A stretch of 64,000 bases of DNA. It comes from DATARH01 sp963773625. GTDB lineage: Bacteria; Pseudomonadota; Alphaproteobacteria; ATCC43930; CGMCC-115725. The position numbers and the translations under genes were made by a program. The stretch lies in the NCBI GenBank assembly GCA_963773625.1, contig CAVZCJ010000019.1:62001-126000 (forward strand). Reading direction: 5' to 3'. The notes below the pieces were generated by a model. That model was not told the origin of the DNA and searched no databases. It saw nothing but the letters and a program-made list of their open reading frames with translations. This document shows, one piece after another, positions 9,069 through 16,973 of the stretch; position 1 is the stretch's first letter; each line of letters starts with the position of its first letter.

Positions 9069-10034
9069 ATGGCGAACTACAGCATCTGTCTTGGAACCGC
9101 CGGCTGGGGCGTCTGGCACAGCCCGGATTCCGGCCAATCGTGGACCCGGCACCGCGCGCCGTTTCCGCTCAACAGCCGCATCCAGGCGCTGGTCGCCCAT
9201 CCGACCCAGCCGCATACGGTTCTCGCTGGCGGCGATACGGGCTTGTTCGCGAGCTACGATGGCGGGATGCAGTGGGAGCGCATCGGCGCCGCCGGAGACC
9301 TGCCGACGATCTGGTCGCTGACCATCGACCCGGTCGATCCCGATATTCTCTTTGCCGGCACGCGCCCGGCCGGGGTCTATCGCTCGCGCGACGGGGGACG
9401 GCACTGGGAGAGGCTAGCCGTCGACATCGCCCCGGAGTGCTCGATCGGCGTGCCCTTCGTGACCGGATTGGTCGTCGACCCCGACGATCATCGCATGGTC
9501 TGGGCCGGGGTCGAGATAGACGGCGTCTTCCGCAGCACCGACGGCGGGGACACGTGGACCCACCAGAAGACGGGTTTGTACGACCCGGACATTCACTCCG
9601 TGGCGATTGCGCAGACGCAGCCCAAGCGCCTTTATGCCAGCACCGCGCGCGAGGTGTTCGTCAGCGACAATCTCGGCGACACGTGGCAGTCCTTGGACAT
9701 CCGCGAGAAATGGCCGCTGCCCTATGCCCGCGGCATCGCGGTCAAGACCGACGATCCGCGCGTGCTGTATGCCGGCTGCGGCGAGACCACAACGGGCGAA
9801 AAGGGCCACGTGCTCCGCACCACGGATTACGGCCAGAGGTGGGAGATTTTGCCGCTTCCCGGCCAGCCTAACGCCACGATGTGGGGGCTTGCCACGCACC
9901 CCGCAAATGCCGACCGCATCGTCGCGTTCAGCCTGTTCGGCGAGGTCTATGTGACCGAGGATGCCGGCGCGTTGTGGCGCAAGATCGGACGCGAGTTCGG
10001 CGAGATCAGAGCCGCGGCCTGGGTGCCGAACTAA
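9069..10034 (+). CDS. Asp-box (BNR) seven-bladed beta-propeller protein
   Basis: 321 residues built from repeated blades, each ending in an Asp-box of the form S-x-D-x-G-x-x-W. Seven are visible: SPDSGQSW, SYDGGMQW, SRDGGRHW, STDGGDTW, SDNLGDTW, TTDYGQRW and TEDAGALW. This count fits a complete seven-bladed sortilin/sialidase-type propeller. There is no signal peptide or membrane segment, so it is predicted cytoplasmic, and no sialidase catalytic residues can be recognised. GGAGG lies upstream of ATG 9069. Proteins like this are common but functionally uncharacterised in soil Alphaproteobacteria; a binding or scaffold role is a guess. Confidence 0.75.
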   Translation: MANYSICLGTAGWGVWHSPDSGQSWTRHRAPFPLNSRIQALVAHPTQPHTVLAGGDTGLFASYDGGMQWERIGAAGDLPTIWSLTIDPVDPDILFAGTRPAGVYRSRDGGRHWERLAVDIAPECSIGVPFVTGLVVDPDDHRMVWAGVEIDGVFRSTDGGDTWTHQKTGLYDPDIHSVAIAQTQPKRLYASTAREVFVSDNLGDTWQSLDIREKWPLPYARGIAVKTDDPRVLYAGCGETTTGEKGHVLRTTDYGQRWEILPLPGQPNATMWGLATHPANADRIVAFSLFGEVYVTEDAGALWRKIGREFGEIRAAAWVPN

Positions 10035-10046
10035 TTTCTCGCGTAT

Positions 10047-11193
10047 TCAAGCTGGGACGGTCAGCCGTGCCGCGTCAAACCCGTACACCCGCGCGGTATT
10101 GCCGCCGGCGATCTTGGCCTGTTCGTCGTCCGGCACCCCGGCCAGGATGTCCGTCAGGATTTTGCGCGATTGCGGAAAGGTCAACTCGCTGTGGGGGTAG
10201 TCCGAGCCCCACATCATGTTGTCGACACCGATGACATCGCGCAGGCGAATGCCGATGGCGTCCTCCTGAAAGCTCAGCACGACGTTGCGGCGGAAGAAGT
10301 CGCTCGGCAGCATGCCGTCCTTGAACCGGTACAGCGCCTCGCCGTGCCGCTCGCGATAGGTGTAGTCCATCGAGGTGAGCACGTTGGGCGCCCATGACAG
10401 CTCGAACTCGACGATGGCCAACATGAGGCGGGGATGGCGCTCGAAGACGCCGGAGAAGATCATGTCGCACATCGACAGCGCCGGATAGAACGCCTTGGTC
10501 GCGCGGCTGCTGGCGTCGCGCAGCGTCCCGGTCCCGGCGCCGCGGATCTTGCCGGTACGCCGCGTCGCGGTGTGCAGGCTCAGCGGCATATCGAGCGAAG
10601 CGGCCGCGGCCCAGAAGTTCTCGTATTCGGGCTGGTCGTAGCGCCGGTCCTCGGCCGGATACTCGGCGATCATCGCGCCGCACAGGCCGAGACGGGCGGC
10701 GCGCTCCAGCTCGTTGATCCCGTCCTCGGACGTCGTCCAGGTTGATCATCGCGATGCCCTTGAGCCGGGCGGGATCGGTGCGGCAGAACTCGGCGAGCCA
10801 GTCGTTGTAGGCGCGAAAGATCGCGGACATCAGCTGCGTGTCCGCGACCTTGAAGTAAAAGAGTCCCTGCGAGGGATAGAGTACTTCGCCGGCGACCCCG
10901 TCGATGGCCATGTCCTTTATGTGCTGCTCGGGGTCGTAGCCGCCGCGGTGCACGTCCTCGAAACGCCCCTTGGCCGAGATCGTCTCTGGGGCGTCGAACC
11001 TCGCGCCGGCGTTCGAGATGAGGCCGATCCCGGAGAGGATTTGATCCGTCTCGACCACGACATGGTCGCCGCCCTCGATCCGCTCGATCCGCGGCGCGCG
11101 ATCGCGAAACGCCGCATCGATACGGGTCTGCCACAAATCAGGCGGTTCGAACACGTGGGAGTCGGACGAGAGAACCAGGGGCAGCACCGGCAT
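10047..11193 (-). CDS. Amidohydrolase (Amidohydro_2 family), frameshifted
   Basis: About 381 residues of an amidohydrolase-2 type metal-dependent decarboxylase/hydrolase. The N-terminal part has SSDSHVFEPPDLW (the D-x-H variant of the metal motif), GGYDPEQHIKDMAIDGV and VLYPSQGLFYF. The C-terminal part has SLHTATR, HPRLMLAIVEFELSW and GSDYPHSE with the catalytic Asp. The frame changes near 10735, where MINLDD-V is followed in the other frame by INELERAARLGLCGAMIAEYP; probably a one-base indel. AAGGAG directly abuts ATG 11193, so translation may begin at GTG 11187, which has ideal six-base spacing. It begins a few bases after the TauD stop, making a two-gene operon. Confidence 0.8.
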
Positions 11194-11201
11194 CTCCTTG
11201 C

Positions 11202-12089
11202 TCAGTTGACCTGCTCGATTGTCGCGACGTCGCCGGCGAGTGTGGTGCGGCGCACGTCGCGCACTTCGTTGCGGTCGTCGAAGCGGCGGGCGCGGTGCAT
11301 CGTCTGGCGGTTGTCCCAGACGACGAGGTCGTCCACCCGCCATTGGTGCGAATAGACGAACTCGCGTTGCGTCGCGTGCTCGGTCAGGTCGCGCAGGAAC
11401 ATCTGCGCCTCGGGGATCGGCCAGCCTTCGATCGCGCCGGCATGCGCGGCGAGGAACAGCGATTTCCGTCCCGTCACCGGGTGGGTGCGCACCAGCCGCT
11501 GGCGCACCGGGCGGAATGCCTCCCGCTCTTCCGGCGTCAGCTCGGTGAAGCCGATCGCTGCCCGCGAATAGAGCAGCGAATGCAGGCAGACGAGCGGCTC
11601 GATCTCGCGCTTGGTGCGCTCGTCGAGCGCGTCGTAGGCGGCCCGCATGTCGGCGAACTCGGTGTTGCCGCCCCAGGACGGGATCACCCGCCCCGACAGC
11701 AGCGAGTATTTCGCCGGGATCGGACGGAACGAGCTGTCCGAGTGCCACAGCCGGTCGCCGAGCTTGAAGAACCAAACCCGTGCGTTGGCCGGCAGGATGT
11801 TGCCGTCCTTGTCGAGATTGGAGAAATCGGCGACGCCCTTCGGCGTGCGCTGTTCGACCTCCTTGCGGATATGACCCGGGCTGCCGTAGCTCTCGAGCGG
11901 ACCAAGCTGCCGGGTGAAGGCGAGCTGCTCCTCGTCGGTCAAATCTTGGTCGCGGAACACGAGGACAGCGTATTTGTCCATGCCGGCTTCGATCGCGGCG
12001 ACCTCGTCGGGCGACAGCGGCTGGGTGCAGTCGACGCCGTCGACCTCGCCGGCGAACACCGGATGCAGTGGTTTGATCGAAACAGGCAT
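11202..12089 (-). CDS. TauD/TfdA family Fe(II)/2-oxoglutarate dioxygenase
   Basis: 295 residues of the taurine / 2,4-D dioxygenase family. The two-His-one-Asp iron centre is visible as WHSDSSF (about residue 117) and TMHRARRFD near the C-terminus. The 2-oxoglutarate-binding Arg is probably in VRRTTLAGD. The N-terminal DKYAVLVFRDQDLTDEEQ and GPLESYG are characteristic. ATG 12089 has GAGGAGG six bases upstream; the six-residue extension to 12107 is not supported. The substrate is unknown, but the downstream amidohydrolase and the divergent nitrile hydratase suggest oxidative cleavage within a nitrogenous or aromatic catabolic pathway. Confidence 0.88.
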   Translation of the reverse strand: MPVSIKPLHPVFAGEVDGVDCTQPLSPDEVAAIEAGMDKYAVLVFRDQDLTDEEQLAFTRQLGPLESYGSPGHIRKEVEQRTPKGVADFSNLDKDGNILPANARVWFFKLGDRLWHSDSSFRPIPAKYSLLSGRVIPSWGGNTEFADMRAAYDALDERTKREIEPLVCLHSLLYSRAAIGFTELTPEEREAFRPVRQRLVRTHPVTGRKSLFLAAHAGAIEGWPIPEAQMFLRDLTEHATQREFVYSHQWRVDDLVVWDNRQTMHRARRFDDRNEVRDVRRTTLAGDVATIEQVN

Positions 12090-12184
12090 CGGCGCCTCCT
12101 CGGCCAAACGCTAGCGCAGCCGGGCGGACATTGAAACACAAGCACGGTCTGTGCGACGCTCGATCATCTGACGGAGGATTGGCG

Positions 12185-12802
12185 ATGGCTGACCACCAGC
12201 ACGATCACGATCACTCGGAGCTGTCCGACATCCAGTTGCGGGTGCGCGCCCTCGAGACGATCCTGACCGAAAAGGGCTATGTCGACCCGGCGGCGCTCGA
12301 TCAGCTGGTCGAGGCCTACGAGACCAAAATCGGGCCCAAAACGGGTGCGCAGATCGTCGCGCGCGCCTGGATCGACCCCGACTTCAAGGCGGCGCTCTTG
12401 AAGGACGCGACCGAGGCGGCCAATGCGCTCGGCCATGTCAGCCCGGTCGGCAGCCACCTGATCGCGGTCGAGAACACGGCCAAGACGCACAACCTCGTCG
12501 TCTGCACCTTGTGCTCCTGCTACCCGTGGGAGGTGCTGGGCCTACCGCCGGTCTGGTACAAATCGGCGCCCTACCGCTCGCGCGCGGTGATCGACCCGAA
12601 GGGCGTGCTCACCGATTTCGGCGTGACCCTGCCCGCCGACACCGAAATCCGCATCTGGGATTCGACCGCGGAGACCCGCTTCATCGTCGTGCCGATGCGC
12701 CCGCCCGGCACCGAGAACTGGAGCGAAGAGCGGCTCGCTGAGATTGTCACCCGCGACTGCATGATCGGCACCGGGCTGCCCAAGCCCGAGGGTGGACGAT
12801 GA
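12185..12802 (+). CDS. nthA: Nitrile hydratase alpha subunit, cobalt type
   Basis: 205 residues. Nitrile hydratase alpha subunits hydrate nitriles to amides using a non-corrin cobalt or low-spin iron held by a claw motif. The motif here is VCTLCSCYPW (about residues 108-117); Thr between the first Cys and Leu marks the cobalt class, while iron enzymes have Ser. The N-terminus is unusually His/Asp rich (MADHQHDHDH), which might help metal loading. GGAGG stands eight bases before ATG 12185. The gene overlaps nthB by ATGA at 12799-12802. It is divergent from the TauD operon across a 95-base region. Confidence 0.95.
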   Translation: MADHQHDHDHSELSDIQLRVRALETILTEKGYVDPAALDQLVEAYETKIGPKTGAQIVARAWIDPDFKAALLKDATEAANALGHVSPVGSHLIAVENTAKTHNLVVCTLCSCYPWEVLGLPPVWYKSAPYRSRAVIDPKGVLTDFGVTLPADTEIRIWDSTAETRFIVVPMRPPGTENWSEERLAEIVTRDCMIGTGLPKPEGGR

Positions 12803-13461
12803 GCAACACGATCCACGATATGGGCGGGATGCACGGGTTCGGTCCGGTCGAGCCGGAGCCGAACGAGCCGGTCTTCCACGCCGCGTGGGAGGGTCGCGTC
12901 CACGCCCTACAGCGCGCTGTCGGCGCCGCCGGCCTGTGGTCGATCGACGGCGGCCGCGCCTCGCTCGAAACGCTGCCGCCGGCCATCTATCTCGCCAGCA
13001 CCTATTACCAGCGCTGGTTCCTCGGCCTGGAGCGGCGCGTGGTGCGCTATGGCCTCGTTGGCGCGGATGAGCTTGCCGCCGGCCGGTCGCTACGTGCCGG
13101 CGTGCCGCTCAATAACAAGATCACGCCGGCCGACGCCGCTAAGCCGCCGATGCGCGGCAATTTCGAACGCCCGGCCAACACGCCGGCGCGGTTCAAGATC
13201 GGCGACCGGGTGCGCACAAAGGAGATGAACCCGGCGACCCATACCCGCCTGCCGCGCTATGCCCGCGATAAGGAGGGCGTCGTCGAGGCGATCCGTGGCT
13301 GCCACGTCTACCCCGACACCGCGGCGCTCGACGTCCATAACGAAAGCCCGCAATGGCTCTATGCCGTGGTCTTCACCGGCAAGGAGCTGTGGGGGCCGAA
13401 CTCCGACCCGGCGATCAAGGTATCGATCGAGGCGTTCGAGCCTTATTTGCTGCCGGCGTGA
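12799..13461 (+). CDS. nthB: Nitrile hydratase beta subunit
   Basis: 220 residues with the full beta-subunit architecture. The helical N-terminal arm begins with the diagnostic HDMGGMHGFGPV, followed by TYYQRWFLGLE. The C-terminal SH3-like barrel includes FKIGDRVRTKEMNPATHTRLPRYARDK, HNE and QWLYAVVFTGKELWG. It pairs with the alpha subunit as an alpha-beta heterodimer or its tetramer. The start overlaps the alpha stop (ATGA) and the stop overlaps the accessory gene start (GTGA), so all three are expected to be made in fixed ratio. No lesion is seen. Confidence 0.95.
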   Translation: MSNTIHDMGGMHGFGPVEPEPNEPVFHAAWEGRVHALQRAVGAAGLWSIDGGRASLETLPPAIYLASTYYQRWFLGLERRVVRYGLVGADELAAGRSLRAGVPLNNKITPADAAKPPMRGNFERPANTPARFKIGDRVRTKEMNPATHTRLPRYARDKEGVVEAIRGCHVYPDTAALDVHNESPQWLYAVVFTGKELWGPNSDPAIKVSIEAFEPYLLPA

Positions 13462-13847
13462 AGACGCTCGACCGCAATATTGTCGCGCGCGCCGCGCTTG
13501 AGGTGCCGGGCATCCCGCAGGGCGAGGACGGCCCGGTCTTCTGCGAGCCATGGGAGGCTCAGGCCTTCGCGATGGCGGTGTCGCTGCACCAGCGCGGGCT
13601 GTTCACTTGGCCGGAATGGGCCGCGACCCTGGCCGACGAGATTAAGCGCGCCCAGGCGGCGGGCGACCCCGATACCGGCGACACCTATTATCGGCACTGG
13701 CTCAACGCGCTCGAACGACTGGTCGCCGAGAAGGGCATCGCCGACAGCTTCACCCAGACCCGCTACCGCGACGCCTGGGAGCGCGCCGCCGACGCGACCC
13801 CCCATGGCCAACCGATCGTGCTGAAACCGGAGTATTTCGCACCGTGA
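13458..13847 (+). CDS. Nitrile hydratase accessory protein (beta-like, metallochaperone)
   Basis: 129 residues homologous to the N-terminal arm of the beta subunit, as in the P14K/NhlE-type accessory proteins that carry the alpha subunit during cobalt insertion. Recognisable parts are FCEPWEAQAFAMAVSLHQRG, FTWPEWAATLADEI, TYYRHWLNALERLVAEKG and the C-terminal helix region. The start is GTG 13458 within a GTGA overlap with nthB; no closer ATG fits. The order alpha-beta-accessory is the usual one for cobalt enzymes. A separate cobalt transporter is not present nearby. Confidence 0.85.
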   Translation: MKTLDRNIVARAALEVPGIPQGEDGPVFCEPWEAQAFAMAVSLHQRGLFTWPEWAATLADEIKRAQAAGDPDTGDTYYRHWLNALERLVAEKGIADSFTQTRYRDAWERAADATPHGQPIVLKPEYFAP

Positions 13848-13860
13848 GGCGGGGCCGCTG

Positions 13861-14848
13861 ATGGAATTCGGCATCTTCCACGAGTTTCTTTCGACCAAAT
13901 CACGGTCGCAGGCGGAAGCCTTCGCGCAAGTCCTTCGCGCAGATCGATGCGGCCGAGCGCTGGGGCCTCGACGTCGTCTGGCTCGCCGAAATCCACATGA
14001 ACCCGACCCGCTCGCTGCTCTCGGCGCCGCTCACCGTGGCGAGCGCGGTCGCCGCGCGCACCAGCCGCATCAAGATCGGCACCGCGGTGCAGATATTGCC
14101 GCTCGGCCACCCCCTACGGCTCGCCGAGGAAACCGCGACGATCGACCAGATCAGCGGCGGCAGGTTGATCTTCGGCGTCGGGCGCAGTGCCTTTCCGCGC
14201 GCCTACAACGCTTATGGCATCTCCTATGAGGAGAGCCCGCAACGCTTCGCCGAAGGTCTCGACATCATCAAAAAGGCGTGGACGCAAGAAAGCGCCTCGC
14301 ATCACGGGCGCTGGTACAGCTTCGACAACTTCACCCTGGTGCCGCGCCCGGTGCAGCGTCCGCATCCCGAAATCCGCATCGCCGCCAGCCAGCACGATAC
14401 CTACGAGGCGATCGGCAAGCTCGGCTACCCGCTGTTCTCCGCGGTACGCGCCAGCCCGTTATCGGAACTGGCGCATCACACGCAGGCCTATCGCGAGGCC
14501 TGGGCCGCCGCCGGCCACAAGGCCGCGCCGCGCGCCTATCTGCAGGTGCCGATCTATGTCGCGGCGACGCGCGAGGCTGCGCTCGCCGATGCCGAGGCCG
14601 GGATGATGCGGTTCTCGACCTACCGCCCCGACCTCATCCGCGGCCCGATGACTTACGAGACCGTGCTGCGCGAGAAGGGCATTGCCGGCACACCGGATAT
14701 GGTGACCGAGCGCCTCATGCAACTGCGCGACGAGGCGCAGCTCGCCGGCGTCTCGGCCGAGATCAACCCTGGCAGCATGCTGAGCCACGAGCAGGTGATG
14801 GCCTCGCTCAAGCTTTACATCCAGGAGGTCATGCCGCATTTCAAATAG
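13861..14848 (+). CDS. LLM class flavin-dependent oxidoreductase (frameshifted)
   Basis: About 328 residues. It begins MEFGIFHEFLSTKSRSQAEAF, then the frame slips by one base near 13926. The correct continuation is AQIDAAERWGLDVVWLAEIH in the frame that runs to 14848. The body has PLTVASAVAARTSRIKIGTAV, the IDQISGGRLIFGVGRSAF loop and GRWYSFDNFTLVPRPVQRPH, typical of bacterial luciferase-like monooxygenases. The two halves meet cleanly, so a sequencing indel is likely. It starts 13 bases after the nitrile hydratase accessory gene and may belong to that operon, for example oxidising a nitrile precursor or product (inference). Confidence 0.82.
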
Positions 14849-14900
14849 CGATGCGGGTGAAGCGCGATCGCGGGACTTCGTGAGTTTGCGCGTGTGTGTG

Positions 14901-14921
14901 TGCTAATCTAGTTAGTATGAC
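14901..14921. promoter_or_regulatory. Candidate toxin-antitoxin operator over the antitoxin start
   Basis: CTAA-TCTAG-TTAG at 14903-14915 is an exact inverted repeat ending two bases before the antitoxin ATG (14917). A second CTAG follows at 14920. Autoregulated type II toxin-antitoxin operons commonly have such small palindromes at the promoter/start, where the antitoxin-toxin complex binds. No clear -35/-10 pair was identified. Confidence 0.4.
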
Positions 14922-15225
14922 TAGCCAGCATCAGCCTGAACGATCACCGCGCTTGGCCGATAGACTGCGGCCGGGATATTGGCGGCTGCAGGACGCAAAG
15001 GCGCGGTTTAGCGAGTTGGTTCGCCGCGTGCGGAGCGAGGGGCCCCAACACGTTACAGTGCGCGGGCGTGATGAGGTTGTGGTCCTCTCGACCGACGAGT
15101 ATCGCCGTCTGAAGGGAGATCGGTCGGGGGCGGCGCTTGTTGAAGCATTGCAAGCCTCGCCGCACCGCGAGATCGACATCGAGCCGGAGCGGCTACCCCT
15201 CCCGGTGCGCGGCATTGATCTTTGA
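14917..15225 (+). CDS. Type II antitoxin, Phd/YefM family
   Basis: 102 residues. Central motifs WRLQDAKARFSELVRRV and GPQHVTVRGRDEVVVLSTDEYRRL are those of the Phd/YefM DNA-binding domain. The C-terminal tail (PLPVRGIDL) is of the kind that blocks a PIN toxin. The N-terminus has an extra 20 polar residues compared with most relatives. The TGA is shared with the toxin start (TTGA at 15222-15225), coupling the two genes. It is likely to repress its own promoter through the palindrome at 14903. Confidence 0.85.
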   Translation: MTSQHQPERSPRLADRLRPGYWRLQDAKARFSELVRRVRSEGPQHVTVRGRDEVVVLSTDEYRRLKGDRSGAALVEALQASPHREIDIEPERLPLPVRGIDL

Positions 15226-15668
15226 CGCGGTGGCTGCTCGACACGAACGTGGTCTCGGAGCTGCGCCGGCCGCGCCCTGAACATAGGGTCGTCGCCTTCG
15301 TCAGTGAACAGCGGCTCGAAGACCTCTTCGTCAGCGTCGTTACCTTCGCCGAGCTGCGCTTTGGCGTTGAGTTAGTGCAGGACCCGCGCCGCCGAACCGA
15401 GTTGAATGCCTGGCTGACGCATCGCGTACGCCCGATATTCGAAGACCGGGTGCTCCCGCTCAGCGAGGACGTCATGCTCAAGTGGCGCCTCCTAGTCGAG
15501 GACGGACGAAAGATCGGCCACACGTATTCGCAACCCGATTTGATGATCGCGGCAACGGCGCTCCACTATGGCTTGACCGTGGTTTCCCGCGATATCCGCG
15601 ACTATGAGAAGACGGGAGTTTCGGTGTTTAATCCGTGGCGCGATGTGCCGCGCCCGGCGCGGCGTTAG
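15222..15668 (+). CDS. PIN-domain ribonuclease toxin (VapC/FitB-like)
   Basis: 148 residues of a PIN domain. The acidic active site is visible as LLDTNVVSELRRP (first Asp), VTFAELRFGVE (Glu) and HTYSQPDLMIAATAL (third Asp, where DxLIAATA is usual). A fourth acidic position lies in VVSRDIRDYEKTGV. The C-terminal VFNPW is the common ending of FitB/VapC toxins. TTG 15222 is the start, because it overlaps the antitoxin stop and the first strand TRWLLDTN follows directly. It is predicted to cleave specific tRNA or rRNA when freed from its antitoxin. Confidence 0.88.
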   Translation: MTRWLLDTNVVSELRRPRPEHRVVAFVSEQRLEDLFVSVVTFAELRFGVELVQDPRRRTELNAWLTHRVRPIFEDRVLPLSEDVMLKWRLLVEDGRKIGHTYSQPDLMIAATALHYGLTVVSRDIRDYEKTGVSVFNPWRDVPRPARR

Positions 15669-15716
15669 GAATTCATCTGAGACGCGTCGACGATGAATTG
15701 CTCGTGGAGGAAAGCG

Positions 15717-16931
15717 ATGCCCACCAACGGTCAGCGCTACAATGTCGGCGGCGTGATGCTCGACCGGCCGTTCAAGATCAGGCGGCTCGGCCATTTTGGC
15801 TTCAACATGGACAAAATGGAGGAGGGCAGGGCGTTCTACGGCGACCTGCTCGGCTTCAAGGTCTCGGACCTCGCCGATTTCTCGCGCGCGCCGTGGTTCC
15901 CCAAGGATTTCGCTGGGCCGCAGGGCTATTTCATGCGCTACGGCACCGACCATCACGCGATGGTGCTGTTCTCGAAACAGGTGATGGACCAGCGCGCCGA
16001 CCGCAAGTTCCAGCCCGGCGTTACCATCAACCAGATCACCTGGCAGTGCGGCTCCCTCAAGGAGATCGCCGACGCGCACAGCTATTTCGAGGCGCATCAG
16101 GTGCGCATTCAGCGGGTCGGCCGCGACATGCCGGGCAGCAACTGGCACACCTATGTCTACGACCCGGACGGCCATACCAACGAGCTCTATTACGGCATCG
16201 AGCAGATCGGCTGGAACGGGCTGTCGAAGCCGCGCGAGCTCTATTACCGCGGCTTCCAGGAGAAGCCGCCGCTGCCGCAAATGTCCGAGGCGGCCGAGCT
16301 CAAGGAGGCGGCGGAGAAGGGCATCGACGTGCTCTCCGGCCACAAGCCCAACGGCAATTTGCCCGAAACCTACGATGTCGAGGGCGTATTGCTGGCGCGG
16401 CCGTTCAAGATCACCAAGATCGGCCCGGTGAGCCTCTTCGTCGACGATGTCGACGCCGCCGAGCGCTTCTATGTCGAGCGGCTCGGTTTTGTGAAGAGCG
16501 AGGAGGCGGTCTATCGCGGCGCGCGCTGCGTGTTCCTGCGCTGCGGCGCTGAGCACCACGCGCTCGGCCTCTTCCCCAAGGAACTGCGCCAGACGCTGGG
16601 CCTCTCGGAGCATTCGAGTTGCATGTCGTTCGGCATCGAGCTCGGCAGCTACGCGCAGCTCAAGGAGGCGGTCGCGTTCCTCAAATCGCGCGGGGTCGAG
16701 ATCATCGACGCGATCCCGCCCGAGCTGTATCCCGGCATCGACTATTCGGCCTTCGCGCTCGACCCCGACGGCCATTGCATCCAGCTCTATTACTACATGG
16801 AGCAAATCGGCTGGGACGGCCGGGTCCGTCCGGACTCCGAGCGACGCAAACCCGTGACCCCCTGGCCCGAGGCGCTGGAACCGCTCCCCGACACCTACCA
16901 GGATCAGGTGTTCCAAGGGCCGTTAGGATAA
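15717..16931 (+). CDS. Tandem VOC-domain (glyoxalase/extradiol dioxygenase-like) protein
   Basis: 404 residues with two vicinal-oxygen-chelate modules. Module 1 (about residues 15-175) carries all three expected metal ligands: His in RRLGHFGFNMD, His in TDHHAMVLF and Glu in DPDGHTNELYY. Module 2 (about 225-385) keeps the His in AEHHALGLF, but the first position is Pro-Val (KIGPVSLFVDD) and the last is Gln (DPDGHCIQLYY). Module 2 is therefore probably not metal-binding. Classical extradiol enzymes use the C-terminal module, so this order is unusual. GGAGG precedes ATG 15717. Likely aromatic ring or enol chemistry; substrate unknown. Confidence 0.8.
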   Translation: MPTNGQRYNVGGVMLDRPFKIRRLGHFGFNMDKMEEGRAFYGDLLGFKVSDLADFSRAPWFPKDFAGPQGYFMRYGTDHHAMVLFSKQVMDQRADRKFQPGVTINQITWQCGSLKEIADAHSYFEAHQVRIQRVGRDMPGSNWHTYVYDPDGHTNELYYGIEQIGWNGLSKPRELYYRGFQEKPPLPQMSEAAELKEAAEKGIDVLSGHKPNGNLPETYDVEGVLLARPFKITKIGPVSLFVDDVDAAERFYVERLGFVKSEEAVYRGARCVFLRCGAEHHALGLFPKELRQTLGLSEHSSCMSFGIELGSYAQLKEAVAFLKSRGVEIIDAIPPELYPGIDYSAFALDPDGHCIQLYYYMEQIGWDGRVRPDSERRKPVTPWPEALEPLPDTYQDQVFQGPLG

Positions 16932-16973
16932 TCAGCACGACCTTTGTCCAACAAAACGACCGAATGTCGCCGG

